Below, in pieces: positions 33,273-41,459 of a DNA stretch of 64,000 nt. Made by a program: the position numbers and the translations under genes. Below the pieces are notes generated by a model, which had not been told where the DNA came from, did no database searches, and saw only the letters and a program-made list of their open reading frames with translations. The stretch comes from Leucobacter komagatae (lineage in GTDB: Bacteria > Actinomycetota > Actinomycetes > Actinomycetales > Microbacteriaceae): contig NZ_VFON01000001.1 in NCBI RefSeq assembly GCF_006716085.1, positions 1,736,001-1,800,000 on the forward strand, in the 5' to 3' direction. Each line of letters opens with the position of its first letter. The stretch's first letter is position 1.

Positions 33273-34198
33273 CGCAGCCACCCCTTCCGCTTGATGTAGG
33301 CGAGCGGCACGAGCGCGAAGAGCGCCGTCGTGCCCATGACGAACCATTCGCCCCACGGCAGCGCGAGCTCCGGCATGTTTGCGAAGTTCTGGCCGTAGTA
33401 CGCTGCGATGAGCGTCGGCGGGGTGAAGACGGCCGTCACGACCGTGAACACCTTGATGATCTGGTTCTGCTTCAGGTCGAGCGTCGTCATCAGCGACTGC
33501 TGGATGTTGCGCACCTTCGCGTGCTGGAAGCGCGCGTGGCGGCGGCCACCCTGAATGTCCGAGAGGGCCGTCGAGTAGTCGAGCGTAAGATCTCCCCCGC
33601 TTCGCCGAACCCAGCGGGCCGCGCGCTCGAGCATCAGCTGCCCCTGGACGGTTCGGGCGATGAGCTCCTCCGCTCCCCCGAGCAGGATCGCCGTCTGCGC
33701 GATATCCGCGACGCCGACCTGGCGGCCCTCCATTTTGAAGCCGCCACTGCTGTCAACCGCCTGATCGGCGAGGTTAGTCAGCACCTGGGAAATCTGCGCG
33801 ACCGTTTCTTGCATCGCGTCGTTCAGCTCCTCCAAGATCACGATCAGCGCGTCGCGGCTCTCGGGGACCTCCCCAGTCGCGCCGAAGCGGTTCTGGGCGC
33901 GACGCAGGGCCTCGATCGGGTGATCCGGTTCGACGGTAATGAGCAGGTCACTGGTAAAGGCGATGAGGATCTGAGCCGATGAGAACGATGCGCCCTCAGC
34001 GGCCTCGGGCTCACGGTCGGGCAGAGGAAGGTCGAGCGGCAACAGCACGAAACCGTGCTCCTCGACCGCGTGCTTGATCGGCCGGCCCAGCGCGAGGCCG
34101 TACTGCCGGAAGATAGCGTCAAGCATGACCCGGTCCGAGGCTCGGACCCGGAGCCATCCCTGCCGCGGAAGCTGCTGCGCATCGAGCTGCGCACTCAT
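33269..34198 (-). CDS. CorA-like ion channel, GQN variant (copy 2)
   Basis: 309 residues. Stalk and TM1 end KQNQIIKVFTVVTAVFTPPTLIAAYYGQNFANMPEL; TM2 is WFVMGTTALFALVPLAYI with tail KRKGWLR. GMN is again GQN. The N-terminus GWLRVRASDRVMLDAIFRQYG resembles copy 3 (RWLRIRGADRQTYAALRDEYG). I start at ATG 34198 (AGAGAA 7 nt upstream); ATG 34216 is possible. The stop overlaps copy 1, so the two are coupled and may assemble together. Confidence 0.83.
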   Translation of the reverse strand: MSAQLDAQQLPRQGWLRVRASDRVMLDAIFRQYGLALGRPIKHAVEEHGFVLLPLDLPLPDREPEAAEGASFSSAQILIAFTSDLLITVEPDHPIEALRRAQNRFGATGEVPESRDALIVILEELNDAMQETVAQISQVLTNLADQAVDSSGGFKMEGRQVGVADIAQTAILLGGAEELIARTVQGQLMLERAARWVRRSGGDLTLDYSTALSDIQGGRRHARFQHAKVRNIQQSLMTTLDLKQNQIIKVFTVVTAVFTPPTLIAAYYGQNFANMPELALPWGEWFVMGTTALFALVPLAYIKRKGWLR

Positions 34199-34278
34199 GA
34201 CGGTGTTCTCTTGCATATTCAAACTTTCGATGTGCGATCACCCGCAACGTGGGGCGACCTGGAAGACTGCGGGATGGC

Positions 34279-34527
34279 CTACCCCAGGGTGAGGCCGAAC
34301 AGGTGGAGCCCGGCGAAGCACGCGATCAGGCCCGCGTAGAGCACGACGACGGCCCAGATGATCTCGCGCTCAATCTTCGAGCTGCCCTGCTTCTCGGCAC
34401 CGGGCTGGGCGGGGCGCTGGTCGGCGGAAATGTCGCCGGCGAGGTGGTGCACGTCGATCCGTGAACTCCAGGCGACGGGCTTCGCCGTCTCGGTCGCGCG
34501 GGAATCGGTGAGGGTGTTGTTGGACAT
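34279..34527 (-). CDS. Small single-TM protein in the CorA operon
   Basis: 82 residues. A hydrophilic N-terminal half (MSNNTLTDSRATETAKPVAW...) is followed by one TM segment near the C-terminus (IIWAVVVLYAGLIACFAGLHLFGLTLG). ATG 34527 follows GAAGGAACTGAC, a good site. It sits between CorA copies 2 and 3 on the same strand. No family recognised. The layout suggests a small subunit or modulator of the channels. Confidence 0.72.
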   Translation of the reverse strand: MSNNTLTDSRATETAKPVAWSSRIDVHHLAGDISADQRPAQPGAEKQGSSKIEREIIWAVVVLYAGLIACFAGLHLFGLTLG

Positions 34528-34566
34528 GTCAGTTCCTTCGATAGTGGTCTGGGTGATGCGTGGTGC

Positions 34567-35517
34567 CTAGCGCAGCCAGCCGCGCTGGCGAACGTAGACG
34601 AGCGGGGCGAGCGCGAAGATGAAGCTCAGCACGATGATCATCGGCTCCGCGTACTGCCAGGCGAGGATGGGCATGTTCTCGAAGTTCATGCTGTAGTACG
34701 TCGACAGCAACATGACGGGCAGGAACACCGCGGTGACGACGGAGAACACCTTGATGATCTGGTTCTGCTTCACGTTCAGCGCCAGGTTGTTTGTCTGCTG
34801 CAGGAGGCGAACCCTGTCGTGCACGAAGTCAATGTGCGGCTCAATTGCCTCGATGTCGTCGATGAGGCGCGCAAGGTCGCCCCGCGCTTCGACCCCGAGG
34901 CCCCAGAGCTTCGCCCTGAGATGGCGCGCCGCCTCCGCGAGCGCGAGCTGGCTCTCCATGCAGTGCGAGAGAAGCGACTCCATGTCGGCGAGCTCCTGCT
35001 GGGTGTAGGTGACGTCTGAGACACCGAACTCACGCGATTTCTTCGCCTCAAGGCTCTGGAGAATCGCGCTCGTCTCCATCATCATCCGCTCCGTGCCGAG
35101 GCTCATCGCGCTCACCAGTTCGTCGGTGGTGTCGGCGATCGCCTGCAGAATGCTGCCCACGATATCCACCGCGCTGTCGTCCTCACGCCCGTCACGCGCC
35201 ATGCGTGCGAGCGCCAGGTCGAGCGCCTCGGCCGAGCCGCCCGGCTCGATCGTGACAACGAGATCGGCGCTCACCGCGATCATCACGCGGGTCATGCTGA
35301 AGGAGCTGCCCGCCGTCGCGACGTACGAGACGGGTACGTAGCTGAATCCGTTCTCCGCACTGAACGATGCGGCACTCGCGTGCTCGACGTCCACCCCGTA
35401 TTCGTCCCGCAGCGCGGCGTAGGTTTGCCGGTCTGCGCCTCGGATCCGCAGCCAGCGGCCCCCGAGAAGCGACTCCTCGCCCCCTGCGAGGGTCGCCGTT
35501 CCGTGCTCTGTGTTCAT
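34567..35517 (-). CDS. CorA-like ion channel, SMN variant (copy 3)
   Basis: 316 residues. Stalk/TM1 KQNQIIKVFSVVTAVFLPVMLLSTYYSMNFENMP; TM2 MIIVLSFIFALAPLVYV and tail RQRGWLR. Here the glycine of GMN is replaced (SMN). It is most like copy 2 in its N-terminal domain and TM1, but clearly diverged, so the copies are not a recent duplication. ATG 35517 lies downstream of an AGAGAAAG stretch. Canonical CorA selectivity depends on GMN, so transport properties should differ. Confidence 0.83.
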   Translation of the reverse strand: MNTEHGTATLAGGEESLLGGRWLRIRGADRQTYAALRDEYGVDVEHASAASFSAENGFSYVPVSYVATAGSSFSMTRVMIAVSADLVVTIEPGGSAEALDLALARMARDGREDDSAVDIVGSILQAIADTTDELVSAMSLGTERMMMETSAILQSLEAKKSREFGVSDVTYTQQELADMESLLSHCMESQLALAEAARHLRAKLWGLGVEARGDLARLIDDIEAIEPHIDFVHDRVRLLQQTNNLALNVKQNQIIKVFSVVTAVFLPVMLLSTYYSMNFENMPILAWQYAEPMIIVLSFIFALAPLVYVRQRGWLR

Positions 35518-35574
35518 GTGTTTCACTTTCTCTGTGGGTGCGGCGGTGCCGCCCGTTCCGGCTGCGCCCGAGCT

Positions 35575-35940
35575 CTACTCGTTCTCTTTGTAGAAGCTGC
35601 CGTGCGTGCCCGACGTCGATGAGGTCTTCGTCTCGAGCCCGTAGTTGAAGACATGCAGGCACGCGGTCACTCCGAGCATGATGATGCTGCTGACAAGCAC
35701 CATGCGGGTCGTGAAGCGCTCGTACCGTGTCGGGCGCCGCTTGGCGGCCCGGTTCGGGTTGGGCTCGCTGAAGAACTGGCTCCGCCACCGGACGGGGCCG
35801 CCCGCGGGCATCACCTCAGTGTGGGAGGTGGACACCGCCACGCCCTGCTGTGCCTGCAGTGCTTGCTGTGCCAGCTGTGCCTGCTGTGTCGCGGGCACGG
35901 GTGGGGTCTGGGTTGTCGGCTCGACGAGTGCTGTGCGCAT
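35575..35940 (-). CDS. Small TM protein, first gene of the CorA operon
   Basis: 121 residues. A Gln/Ala-rich N-terminal segment (QQAQLAQQALQAQQG) and a basic stretch (AAKRRPTRYERF) precede a single TM (TRMVLVSSIIMLGVTACLHVF) and a polar tail ending KENE. AGAGGA lies about 10 nt before ATG 35940. It opens a five-gene operon (35940 to 32379) behind a long leader. The Gln-rich N-terminus may be a flexible interaction arm. No family recognised. Confidence 0.7.
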   Translation of the reverse strand: MRTALVEPTTQTPPVPATQQAQLAQQALQAQQGVAVSTSHTEVMPAGGPVRWRSQFFSEPNPNRAAKRRPTRYERFTTRMVLVSSIIMLGVTACLHVFNYGLETKTSSTSGTHGSFYKENE

Positions 35941-36151
35941 ACCGGTTATTCCTCTCAGGGCACACCAAATAAGCCCTTGGGCTTGGGAAGCGCGCTTCCA
36001 TGTCAGAGCTTCGGCATTGCGTGACGTAGTCGCAGTGCAGCCGCTTTGGGCACCCCCTTAAGCCGAGGGCGCCTGTCTTAACCTTGGGCATCTCTCGATG
36101 TCGTCAGATCAGTGGCCTATGTTCACGCAAGAGCCTCACCGAACGAAGCGC
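35941..36151 (-). promoter_or_regulatory. Predicted ~210-nt 5' leader of the CorA operon
   Basis: Between the predicted transcription start (about 36151) and the first ATG lie two adjacent palindromes, AAGCCC-TT-GGGCTT (35971-35984) and GGAAGCGCGCTTCC (35986-35999). TGCCCAA recurs twice upstream in the leader. A long structured leader before ion-channel genes could be an ion-sensing RNA. I do not recognise M-box, ydaO, NiCo or yybP consensus sequences in it. Confidence 0.4.
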
Positions 36152-36157
36152 GTTGCC

Positions 36158-36186
36158 AGCCTAACAACATTCAACGACTTGCGCAA
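36158..36186 (-). promoter_or_regulatory. Promoter of the CorA operon
   Basis: On the minus strand, -35 TTGCGC (36186-36181) and -10 TAGGCT (36163-36158) are 17 bp apart. The -35 forms part of the TTGCGCAA palindrome. A 6-2-6 inverted repeat CACTTG-GG-CAAGTG (36192-36205) lies just upstream, in the same relative place as the ArsR operator at the related ABC promoter. Confidence 0.55.
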
Positions 36187-36240
36187 CTAAGCACTTGGGC
36201 AAGTGTTGGGCGCCGCGGGACTGGTGCCCGGCGGCCCTGG

Positions 36241-36357
36241 CCCACCAGCGCCCGACCTGCCCGGCCCGACCCACCAGCGCCCGGCGCGCCCCGACAGCGC
36301 CCAATTCACCCGCTTTGAACCGTTTCACCCAGAAAAGACACGCATTTTCCGGGTGAA
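36241..36357. repeat. Short direct repeat and hairpin after the asparaginase operon
   Basis: CCCACCAGCGCCCG occurs at 36241-36254 and 36270-36283 (29-bp period). A hairpin pairs TTCACCC-A-GAAAA (36324-36336) with TTTTC-C-GGGTGAA (36345-36357), one mismatch, about 60 nt after the asparaginase stop on the minus strand, a possible terminator. The rest of 36206-36416 shows no coding signal. Confidence 0.5.
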
Positions 36358-36416
36358 TCCGCGCGAAGTGGGTACATCGGCTGCTCGAGCGGCAGTAGAG
36401 CCCCGATCGAATTGGC

Positions 36417-37493
36417 TCAGGTAGCGTCGCGCTTCCCGGGAGCCGCAGGCATCGCCAGGCGGACCATCGTATCTGCGAGCCGAGCCGACGATTGTTCGAC
36501 GAGCAGTGCAAGAATCAGCAGCAGCCGCGCTTTCGTCGGGGCGAGGTCTCCGGCGAGAATCTCCCATCCTCGCTTGGCGACAGTGCTCCCTGCTCCGGTG
36601 CGGGAGACGCACACCACCGGGAGCCCCTCTTGCGCGGCCCGCCCCGCCGCCGCGGCGAGCCCATTCGAAATAGACCCAAATCCCATGCCTGCGATCACTA
36701 GCCCCCGCACCCCCGCGTTGACATACGCTTCGACTGCTTCGCCCCCACCGCCCGGATATGAGATGAGGATCTCGACCCTGGGCGGCTCATCTCCCGCAAC
36801 ACGATCTGCGAGGTCGACGAGAGGCTTGGCAGGATCCCCCGGCGGGCGGAGGACGTGGCGGTGCAGTACGACCGAGCCACCGAAAACGTAGCCGATGGGC
36901 CCCGAAACCGGGCTTTCGAAAGGGTCCGGAAGCGTCGAATGGCGTTTCACGACGTCGCGCGCGGCATGCAGTAGATCTCCAAACACGACGACAACACCCT
37001 GCCCGGCGGTAACACCGCTCGCTGCGACTCTGATCGCCGCCAAGAGGTTCGCGGGTCCGTCCGTACCGTGCACGAGACGGGTCGGCGGTGCCGGCCGCTC
37101 AGGATCCCGAACGGCGAACGGCCGCATCGATCCAGTGACGATGACCGGGCGGTCAGCTGGGACAGTGAGGTCGAGCCAGTAGGCGATCTCCTCGAGCGCA
37201 TCGCTTCCGCTCGTCACCACGACCGCGTCGGCCGTGGTGAGGGCATCGTTCACAGCGTGCGACACCCGCACCAGGTCTGCGATACCGAGCGCGCTCGACC
37301 CGCTCGCGAGCACCTGCTCGCCGTCAAGTTCGGCGACGTTCAGCAGCTCGGGGCGGAGATACTCGAGCAGTTCATCAACGTGAAACCCCGGGGCTCCGTA
37401 CGTAATCAAGTCGTCTGGCACGAGCGTTGAACTCGCGATGGTCCCGCCCAACCCGATGACGGCCACGTGCGGCAGCCTGGATAGCCTCGTCAC
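36417..37493 (-). CDS. L-asparaginase/glutaminase-type amidohydrolase
   Basis: 358 residues. The N-terminal catalytic motif is GGTIAS (16-21, nucleophile Thr18). The second motif, normally HGTDT-EE, reads SGSDALEE (95-102), so Thr is Ser97 while Asp98 is kept. The RDVVK segment supplies the catalytic Lys. Without a signal peptide it should be cytosolic. It releases ammonia from asparagine or a related beta-amide. ATG 37493 overlaps the PrpD-family gene stop as ATGA, so it is the last gene of a coupled operon. Confidence 0.87.
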   Translation of the reverse strand: MTRLSRLPHVAVIGLGGTIASSTLVPDDLITYGAPGFHVDELLEYLRPELLNVAELDGEQVLASGSSALGIADLVRVSHAVNDALTTADAVVVTSGSDALEEIAYWLDLTVPADRPVIVTGSMRPFAVRDPERPAPPTRLVHGTDGPANLLAAIRVAASGVTAGQGVVVVFGDLLHAARDVVKRHSTLPDPFESPVSGPIGYVFGGSVVLHRHVLRPPGDPAKPLVDLADRVAGDEPPRVEILISYPGGGGEAVEAYVNAGVRGLVIAGMGFGSISNGLAAAAGRAAQEGLPVVCVSRTGAGSTVAKRGWEILAGDLAPTKARLLLILALLVEQSSARLADTMVRLAMPAAPGKRDAT

Positions 37494-38860
37494 TCGCCTG
37501 CTCCGTTTCTCAGTCTGATGGCCGCCGCCAGCAGCCGTTCAATTGCATCGATATTAGGCGACGCCGCCAGCCGCAGGGCTGCGTCATAATGCGCGTCGCT
37601 AAGACCGGAGAGCGAGGTGAACTTGCGGCGCTTCTCCCACGGCGCGAACGGCTCGCTCACCGCCCCGCGAGCGACTTCGCGTTGGCGGTCGAGTTTCCGG
37701 CCGTTGGTCAGGGTGAGTTCGACCCGGTGCGGGGTGCGCCCCTGGTCGAGCATGATTCGCTCAGCCTTCTCCGACCATGTGCGAACCGAGATCCTGTCGA
37801 GCAGTGGATGTGTGCGCCGCTCGCGCACCGTCGCCGGCTCGAAGTCTGCCATCGAGACTGTGCCGCTCTCGAGCGCCGATATGAGCGCGTACTGCATCGA
37901 GAACCTCGCCTGGGTCGGGTTCTCGGGATGGGTGTACGGAAGGTTTGCGGCGTTCGGCCGCAGCACGGTCACCACGATCTCGGCGACGTCGGCAGCGGCG
38001 AAGCTGTGCTCGCGGAGCAGGTCGAGCACCGCGTCGATTGCGAGGTGCGTCGACCCGCAACAAGGGTAGAGCTTCGGGAAGAGCCCGGGTTGTTCGATCG
38101 CATGCGCGACGGAGGTGTCGATCGGTGCCGTCGGCCAGTCCGCGTGTGGGGCTCCATAGAGGGCCGCGAATCCGCGCTCGCCTTCGAGGACGTCCGAGCG
38201 CCCGGCAACCCCGGCCTGGGCAAAGAGCGCAGCCTCGACCGAGCTGCGCGCGGCGAACCCGGCATGAACGGGCTTCACCGGGGTGCCGAATTGCCACTTC
38301 AGGCCACTCGCCGTACTCACCGCGACGCTCATTGCAGCGACAATCCGTGTGGCGTCGAGTCCGAGCAGGTGCGCTACCGCAGCGGCACCCCCAATCTGCC
38401 CGATCGTTGATGTCGCGTGCCAGCCCGCGGTGTAGTGCTTTGCGGCGATCTCTCGCCCGATCTCGCGCTGCACCTGGAGCCCGACGAGGTACGAGTCCAG
38501 CAGCGCCGCACCGTCGGCGCCCGCCTGCCGCGCGGCGGCGAGCAGGGCGGGCACAAGGACGGCGCTGGCGTGAGTCGCGGCGCCGATGAAGTTGTCGTCA
38601 AGGTCGAGCGCGTGTGCGGCCGTGCCGTTGATGAGAGCGGCCGAGCTCGGCGCCCGCATCGCGCCGTCGACGCACATGGCAGATTCCCGCGGATCTGCGT
38701 GCGACGCGACCGCAATCGCGCCGAGCGTCGACACGTCCGAGGCGCCCGCGACCATGCAGGCGAGCGTGTCGACAAAGGCGTCGGTCGCCGCCGCACGCCG
38801 CGCTGCTGTGACCGGGGGGTTCGACGTCACCCATTCGGCGATTCGTTCCAACGCCGTCAT
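37490..38860 (-). CDS. MmgE/PrpD-family protein
   Basis: 456 residues. Family features are the N-terminal helical domain with ALERIAEWV, the glycine/Ala-rich NGTAAHALDLDD motif, GWHATSTIGQIGGAAAVAHLLGLD and KLYPCCGSTHLAIDAVLDL. Members include 2-methylcitrate dehydratase, cis-aconitate decarboxylase and iminodisuccinate epimerase; the exact reaction is open. The presence of an amidohydrolase and asparaginase favours a C4-dicarboxylate/aspartyl substrate. ATG 38860 and its stop both overlap neighbours by 4 nt. Confidence 0.88.
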   Translation of the reverse strand: MTALERIAEWVTSNPPVTAARRAAATDAFVDTLACMVAGASDVSTLGAIAVASHADPRESAMCVDGAMRAPSSAALINGTAAHALDLDDNFIGAATHASAVLVPALLAAARQAGADGAALLDSYLVGLQVQREIGREIAAKHYTAGWHATSTIGQIGGAAAVAHLLGLDATRIVAAMSVAVSTASGLKWQFGTPVKPVHAGFAARSSVEAALFAQAGVAGRSDVLEGERGFAALYGAPHADWPTAPIDTSVAHAIEQPGLFPKLYPCCGSTHLAIDAVLDLLREHSFAAADVAEIVVTVLRPNAANLPYTHPENPTQARFSMQYALISALESGTVSMADFEPATVRERRTHPLLDRISVRTWSEKAERIMLDQGRTPHRVELTLTNGRKLDRQREVARGAVSEPFAPWEKRRKFTSLSGLSDAHYDAALRLAASPNIDAIERLLAAAIRLRNGAGE

Positions 38861-40059
38861 GCCGCCCCCTCGGCCCCGCCCCCGAGCGAGCGCCATCCCC
38901 TGGCAAGCCAACCAGCCGCGAGAGCCGCAAGCGCGGCGGCCTGATCGTCGAGAACAGAGTCATCAAACAAGACTCGAGGCGAGTGGTTCGGTGCTGCTGC
39001 GCTCAACTCGACCCCGTCGGGAGACGCGCCGAGCATGAAGATCGTGCTCGGCACGAGTTCGGCCACGTAGGCGAAGTCTTCCGACCCCATGATCGGTTGT
39101 GGGAGCTCGGCGACCCGTTCGTTGCCCAGCAGCCCGGCGAGCTCGGCGACAGCCCAGTCAGTCGCGGCTTCGTCGTTGACGGTGACCGGATAGTCGACGT
39201 GCAGCGACACTTCCGCGGTCATACCGTGAGCGCGAGCCAGACCCTCAAGTTCCTCAACGAGACCGGATCCTACGCGCGCGAGCGTTCGCGCCGAGAAGTT
39301 ACGCACCGTGGCCGCCACTTCGACGCTCTCTGGGATGACGTTGATCGCTTCGCCCGCCCGAATGACGGTCGGCGTGATGATCGCGGGGTCGAAGGGGTCG
39401 AGCCGCCGCGCCGTGAATGACTGCATGATGCCGACTGCCTCGGCGGCAACCGGTATCGGGTTTCGGGCGGTGTGCGGCTGAGAGCCGTGCCCGCCCTGGC
39501 CAACGATCTTGACTCGCAGTTCATTGCTCCCCGCGAGCGTCGGGCCAGAGCGCGTGAGAAACGTACCGCGCGGCCCCGGGCTCACGTGCACGGCGAAGGC
39601 CGCCCCTACCCTGGCGCCCGCGGCGTCGAGCACGCCCTCAGCGAGCATGATTCGCGCACCACCGAGACGCTCCTCGCCCGGCTGAAACATGAAGACGACG
39701 TCGCCCTCGAGCTCGGTGCGCCGGGCCGAGAGCAGTCGCGCAGCCCCGACGAGGCCCGCCATATGCAGGTCGTGGCCGCAGGCGTGCATCGCGCCCGGGC
39801 GTTGCGAAGCGTACTCGAGCCCGGCGGGCTCGGCGACGGGCAGAGCGTCCATGTCTGCGCGGAGAAGTACGGAGCGCCCTGTCGGTTTGCCCCGAAGCAC
39901 CCCAACAATGGAGCTCAGCTGTTCAGAGAAACTAAGCTCAATGCCGAGCGGAGCGAGCTCGCGCTCGATTCGATCGCGGGTGTCGGGCAGATGCAGCCCG
40001 ACTTCCGGGTGCCTGTGCAGTTCGCGTCTCAGGTGCTGCAGGGGTGTGGGCGATGTCAC
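38857..40059 (-). CDS. M20-family amidohydrolase (hippurate/N-acyl-amino-acid hydrolase type)
   Basis: 400 residues from GTG 40059, which overlaps the transporter stop as GTGA. Metal ligands and catalytic residues are in LLRADMDALPV, MHACGHDLHMAGLVGAA, FMFQPGEERLGGARIM and the C-terminal MGSEDFAYV. The lid/dimer domain has GQGGHGSQPHTARNPI. It hydrolyses N-acyl or amide-linked amino acids in the cytosol with two metal ions. In this operon it probably unmasks an imported conjugate for the PrpD-family enzyme and asparaginase. Confidence 0.9.
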   Translation of the reverse strand: MTSPTPLQHLRRELHRHPEVGLHLPDTRDRIERELAPLGIELSFSEQLSSIVGVLRGKPTGRSVLLRADMDALPVAEPAGLEYASQRPGAMHACGHDLHMAGLVGAARLLSARRTELEGDVVFMFQPGEERLGGARIMLAEGVLDAAGARVGAAFAVHVSPGPRGTFLTRSGPTLAGSNELRVKIVGQGGHGSQPHTARNPIPVAAEAVGIMQSFTARRLDPFDPAIITPTVIRAGEAINVIPESVEVAATVRNFSARTLARVGSGLVEELEGLARAHGMTAEVSLHVDYPVTVNDEAATDWAVAELAGLLGNERVAELPQPIMGSEDFAYVAELVPSTIFMLGASPDGVELSAAAPNHSPRVLFDDSVLDDQAAALAALAAGWLARGWRSLGGGAEGAA

Positions 40060-41345
40060 TGCTGCGCCTCCTGTCCAACGAGCCGCGTGCGCTTGGCGAA
40101 CGCGGCAACGGACTGGGGAGCGATGATCGCCATCACGATGGCGATCACGGCTCCGACGCCGAGGAAAAGGAATGCCGACGTGTAGCCGTAGCTGTCGAGC
40201 AGGATCCCCATGGCGAGCGGCGCGACGATGCCCGCGAGCTGGCCACCGAAGTTCACGATGGAGAACGCGCTTCCCGAGAGCTGCGTCGACAGTGCCTTGA
40301 GCGGCACTGACACGACTGGAACGTTGCAAAGACCGCAGCCGAAGATCGCGATGCACTCGAAGATGATGAACATCGTCAGCGACTCCGAGGAGGCCATGAG
40401 GATGATCGCGACGAGGCTCACGGCCATTGCCGGAGCAACGATCTTCGCGCTCGCGCCACCGAGCTTGTCGGTGAGGCGTCCGCCAACGTAAATGCCGATC
40501 GCGATGCACAGCGCGGGCAGAGCTAGCAACAGGCTTGAGCTGCCCACGTCGATACCACGGACCTGCTGCAGATACGACGGCATCCAGGTCACGACGCCCC
40601 AGGTGATGAGGTTGCTGCCGAAGTACATTGCGGCAAAGATCATCATGGTCGGGTTCCGAACGAGCGCGCGGACCTGGCGCCACTGCTCTGCCCGTGCCGC
40701 CGCGCTCTCAGCGGACGGCTTGGGGACTTCGATGTTCAGCTTCGGGAGCAGGAAGAGGAGGAAGAAACTGAGCACTCCGAGACCCGCCATCGCAATGAAC
40801 GTGCCCCGCCATCCGAGCAGTACGACCACGGGCGGAATCACGAGGTAGCCGACGAGGGACCCGATGCCGTTCGAGGCCGAGACGATGCCCTGCGCCGTCA
40901 TCCGCTGATTCGGTGTGGTGCGCTCCGCGAGGATCTTCGCCGCGGCGCTCGGGAACGGGGCCTGCGCGGCGCCGAACAGCACACGAATGGTAAACAGCAC
41001 CCCGAAGCTACTGACGAGGCCTGACAGGGCGGTGAAAACCGACCAGGTGAGCATCGCAACGCCTGCGATCGGGCGACCCCCGAACCTATCAGTGAGCATG
41101 CCGCCCGGGACCTGCGCGAACGCGTAGGCGAAGAAGAACCCGGAGGCGAGCAGGCCGAGTTGGGTGTTGTTGAGTTCGAGGTCTGCGCCGATGAGCGGTA
41201 GCACGATCGTGATCACGAGCCGGTCGATGTAGTCCACGATCCACGCGGCAAACAGGATCGCGACTGTGAACTTCACGGAACGCGGCAGCGGCGCACGCTT
41301 TTCCTTGACCGGCGCGTCCGTGCGCTGGGCTGTGTCCTCTGACAT
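40056..41345 (-). CDS. MFS transporter (anion:cation symporter type)
   Basis: 429 residues with 12 TM segments. The block AWIVDYIDRLVITIVLPLIGADL and the loop GGMLTDRFGGRPIAG are typical of the ACS/glucarate-phthalate group that imports carboxylates. ATG 41345 follows AAGGAGAAAAC. It is the first gene of the operon MFS-M20-PrpD-asparaginase, all coupled by 4-nt overlaps, and probably imports the substrate that the enzymes break down. Confidence 0.9.
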   Translation of the reverse strand: MSEDTAQRTDAPVKEKRAPLPRSVKFTVAILFAAWIVDYIDRLVITIVLPLIGADLELNNTQLGLLASGFFFAYAFAQVPGGMLTDRFGGRPIAGVAMLTWSVFTALSGLVSSFGVLFTIRVLFGAAQAPFPSAAAKILAERTTPNQRMTAQGIVSASNGIGSLVGYLVIPPVVVLLGWRGTFIAMAGLGVLSFFLLFLLPKLNIEVPKPSAESAAARAEQWRQVRALVRNPTMMIFAAMYFGSNLITWGVVTWMPSYLQQVRGIDVGSSSLLLALPALCIAIGIYVGGRLTDKLGGASAKIVAPAMAVSLVAIILMASSESLTMFIIFECIAIFGCGLCNVPVVSVPLKALSTQLSGSAFSIVNFGGQLAGIVAPLAMGILLDSYGYTSAFLFLGVGAVIAIVMAIIAPQSVAAFAKRTRLVGQEAQQ

Positions 41346-41459
41346 GTTTTCTCCTTCGAAAATGTTGCGGTTTCCGCACGAGGGTGTTGAGCAGAACACA
41401 GCATAGAAACCGTCCGAAGGCATGGAGCGCATCGCAGGATTTATGCATATTATGGAGCA

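Noticed and set aside
32379..35940. CorA proteins as type III CRISPR accessory effectors
   Set aside because: No cas10, CRISPR repeats or nuclease partners are present, and three copies in one operon do not fit that association.
35941..36151. Known Mg2+, c-di-AMP, NiCo or Mn riboswitch
   Set aside because: None of the conserved core sequences that I remember for these classes is visible; kept only as an unclassified leader.
36161..36511. 116-codon frame on the - strand between the CorA operon and asparaginase
   Set aside because: Overlaps the asparaginase gene end, translates the short GC-rich repeats, and has no start signal.
40060..40683. Upstream extension of the M20 amidohydrolase frame
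   Set aside because: It lies inside the MFS gene in another frame; the GTG at 40059 with GTGA overlap and the family N-terminus decide the start.
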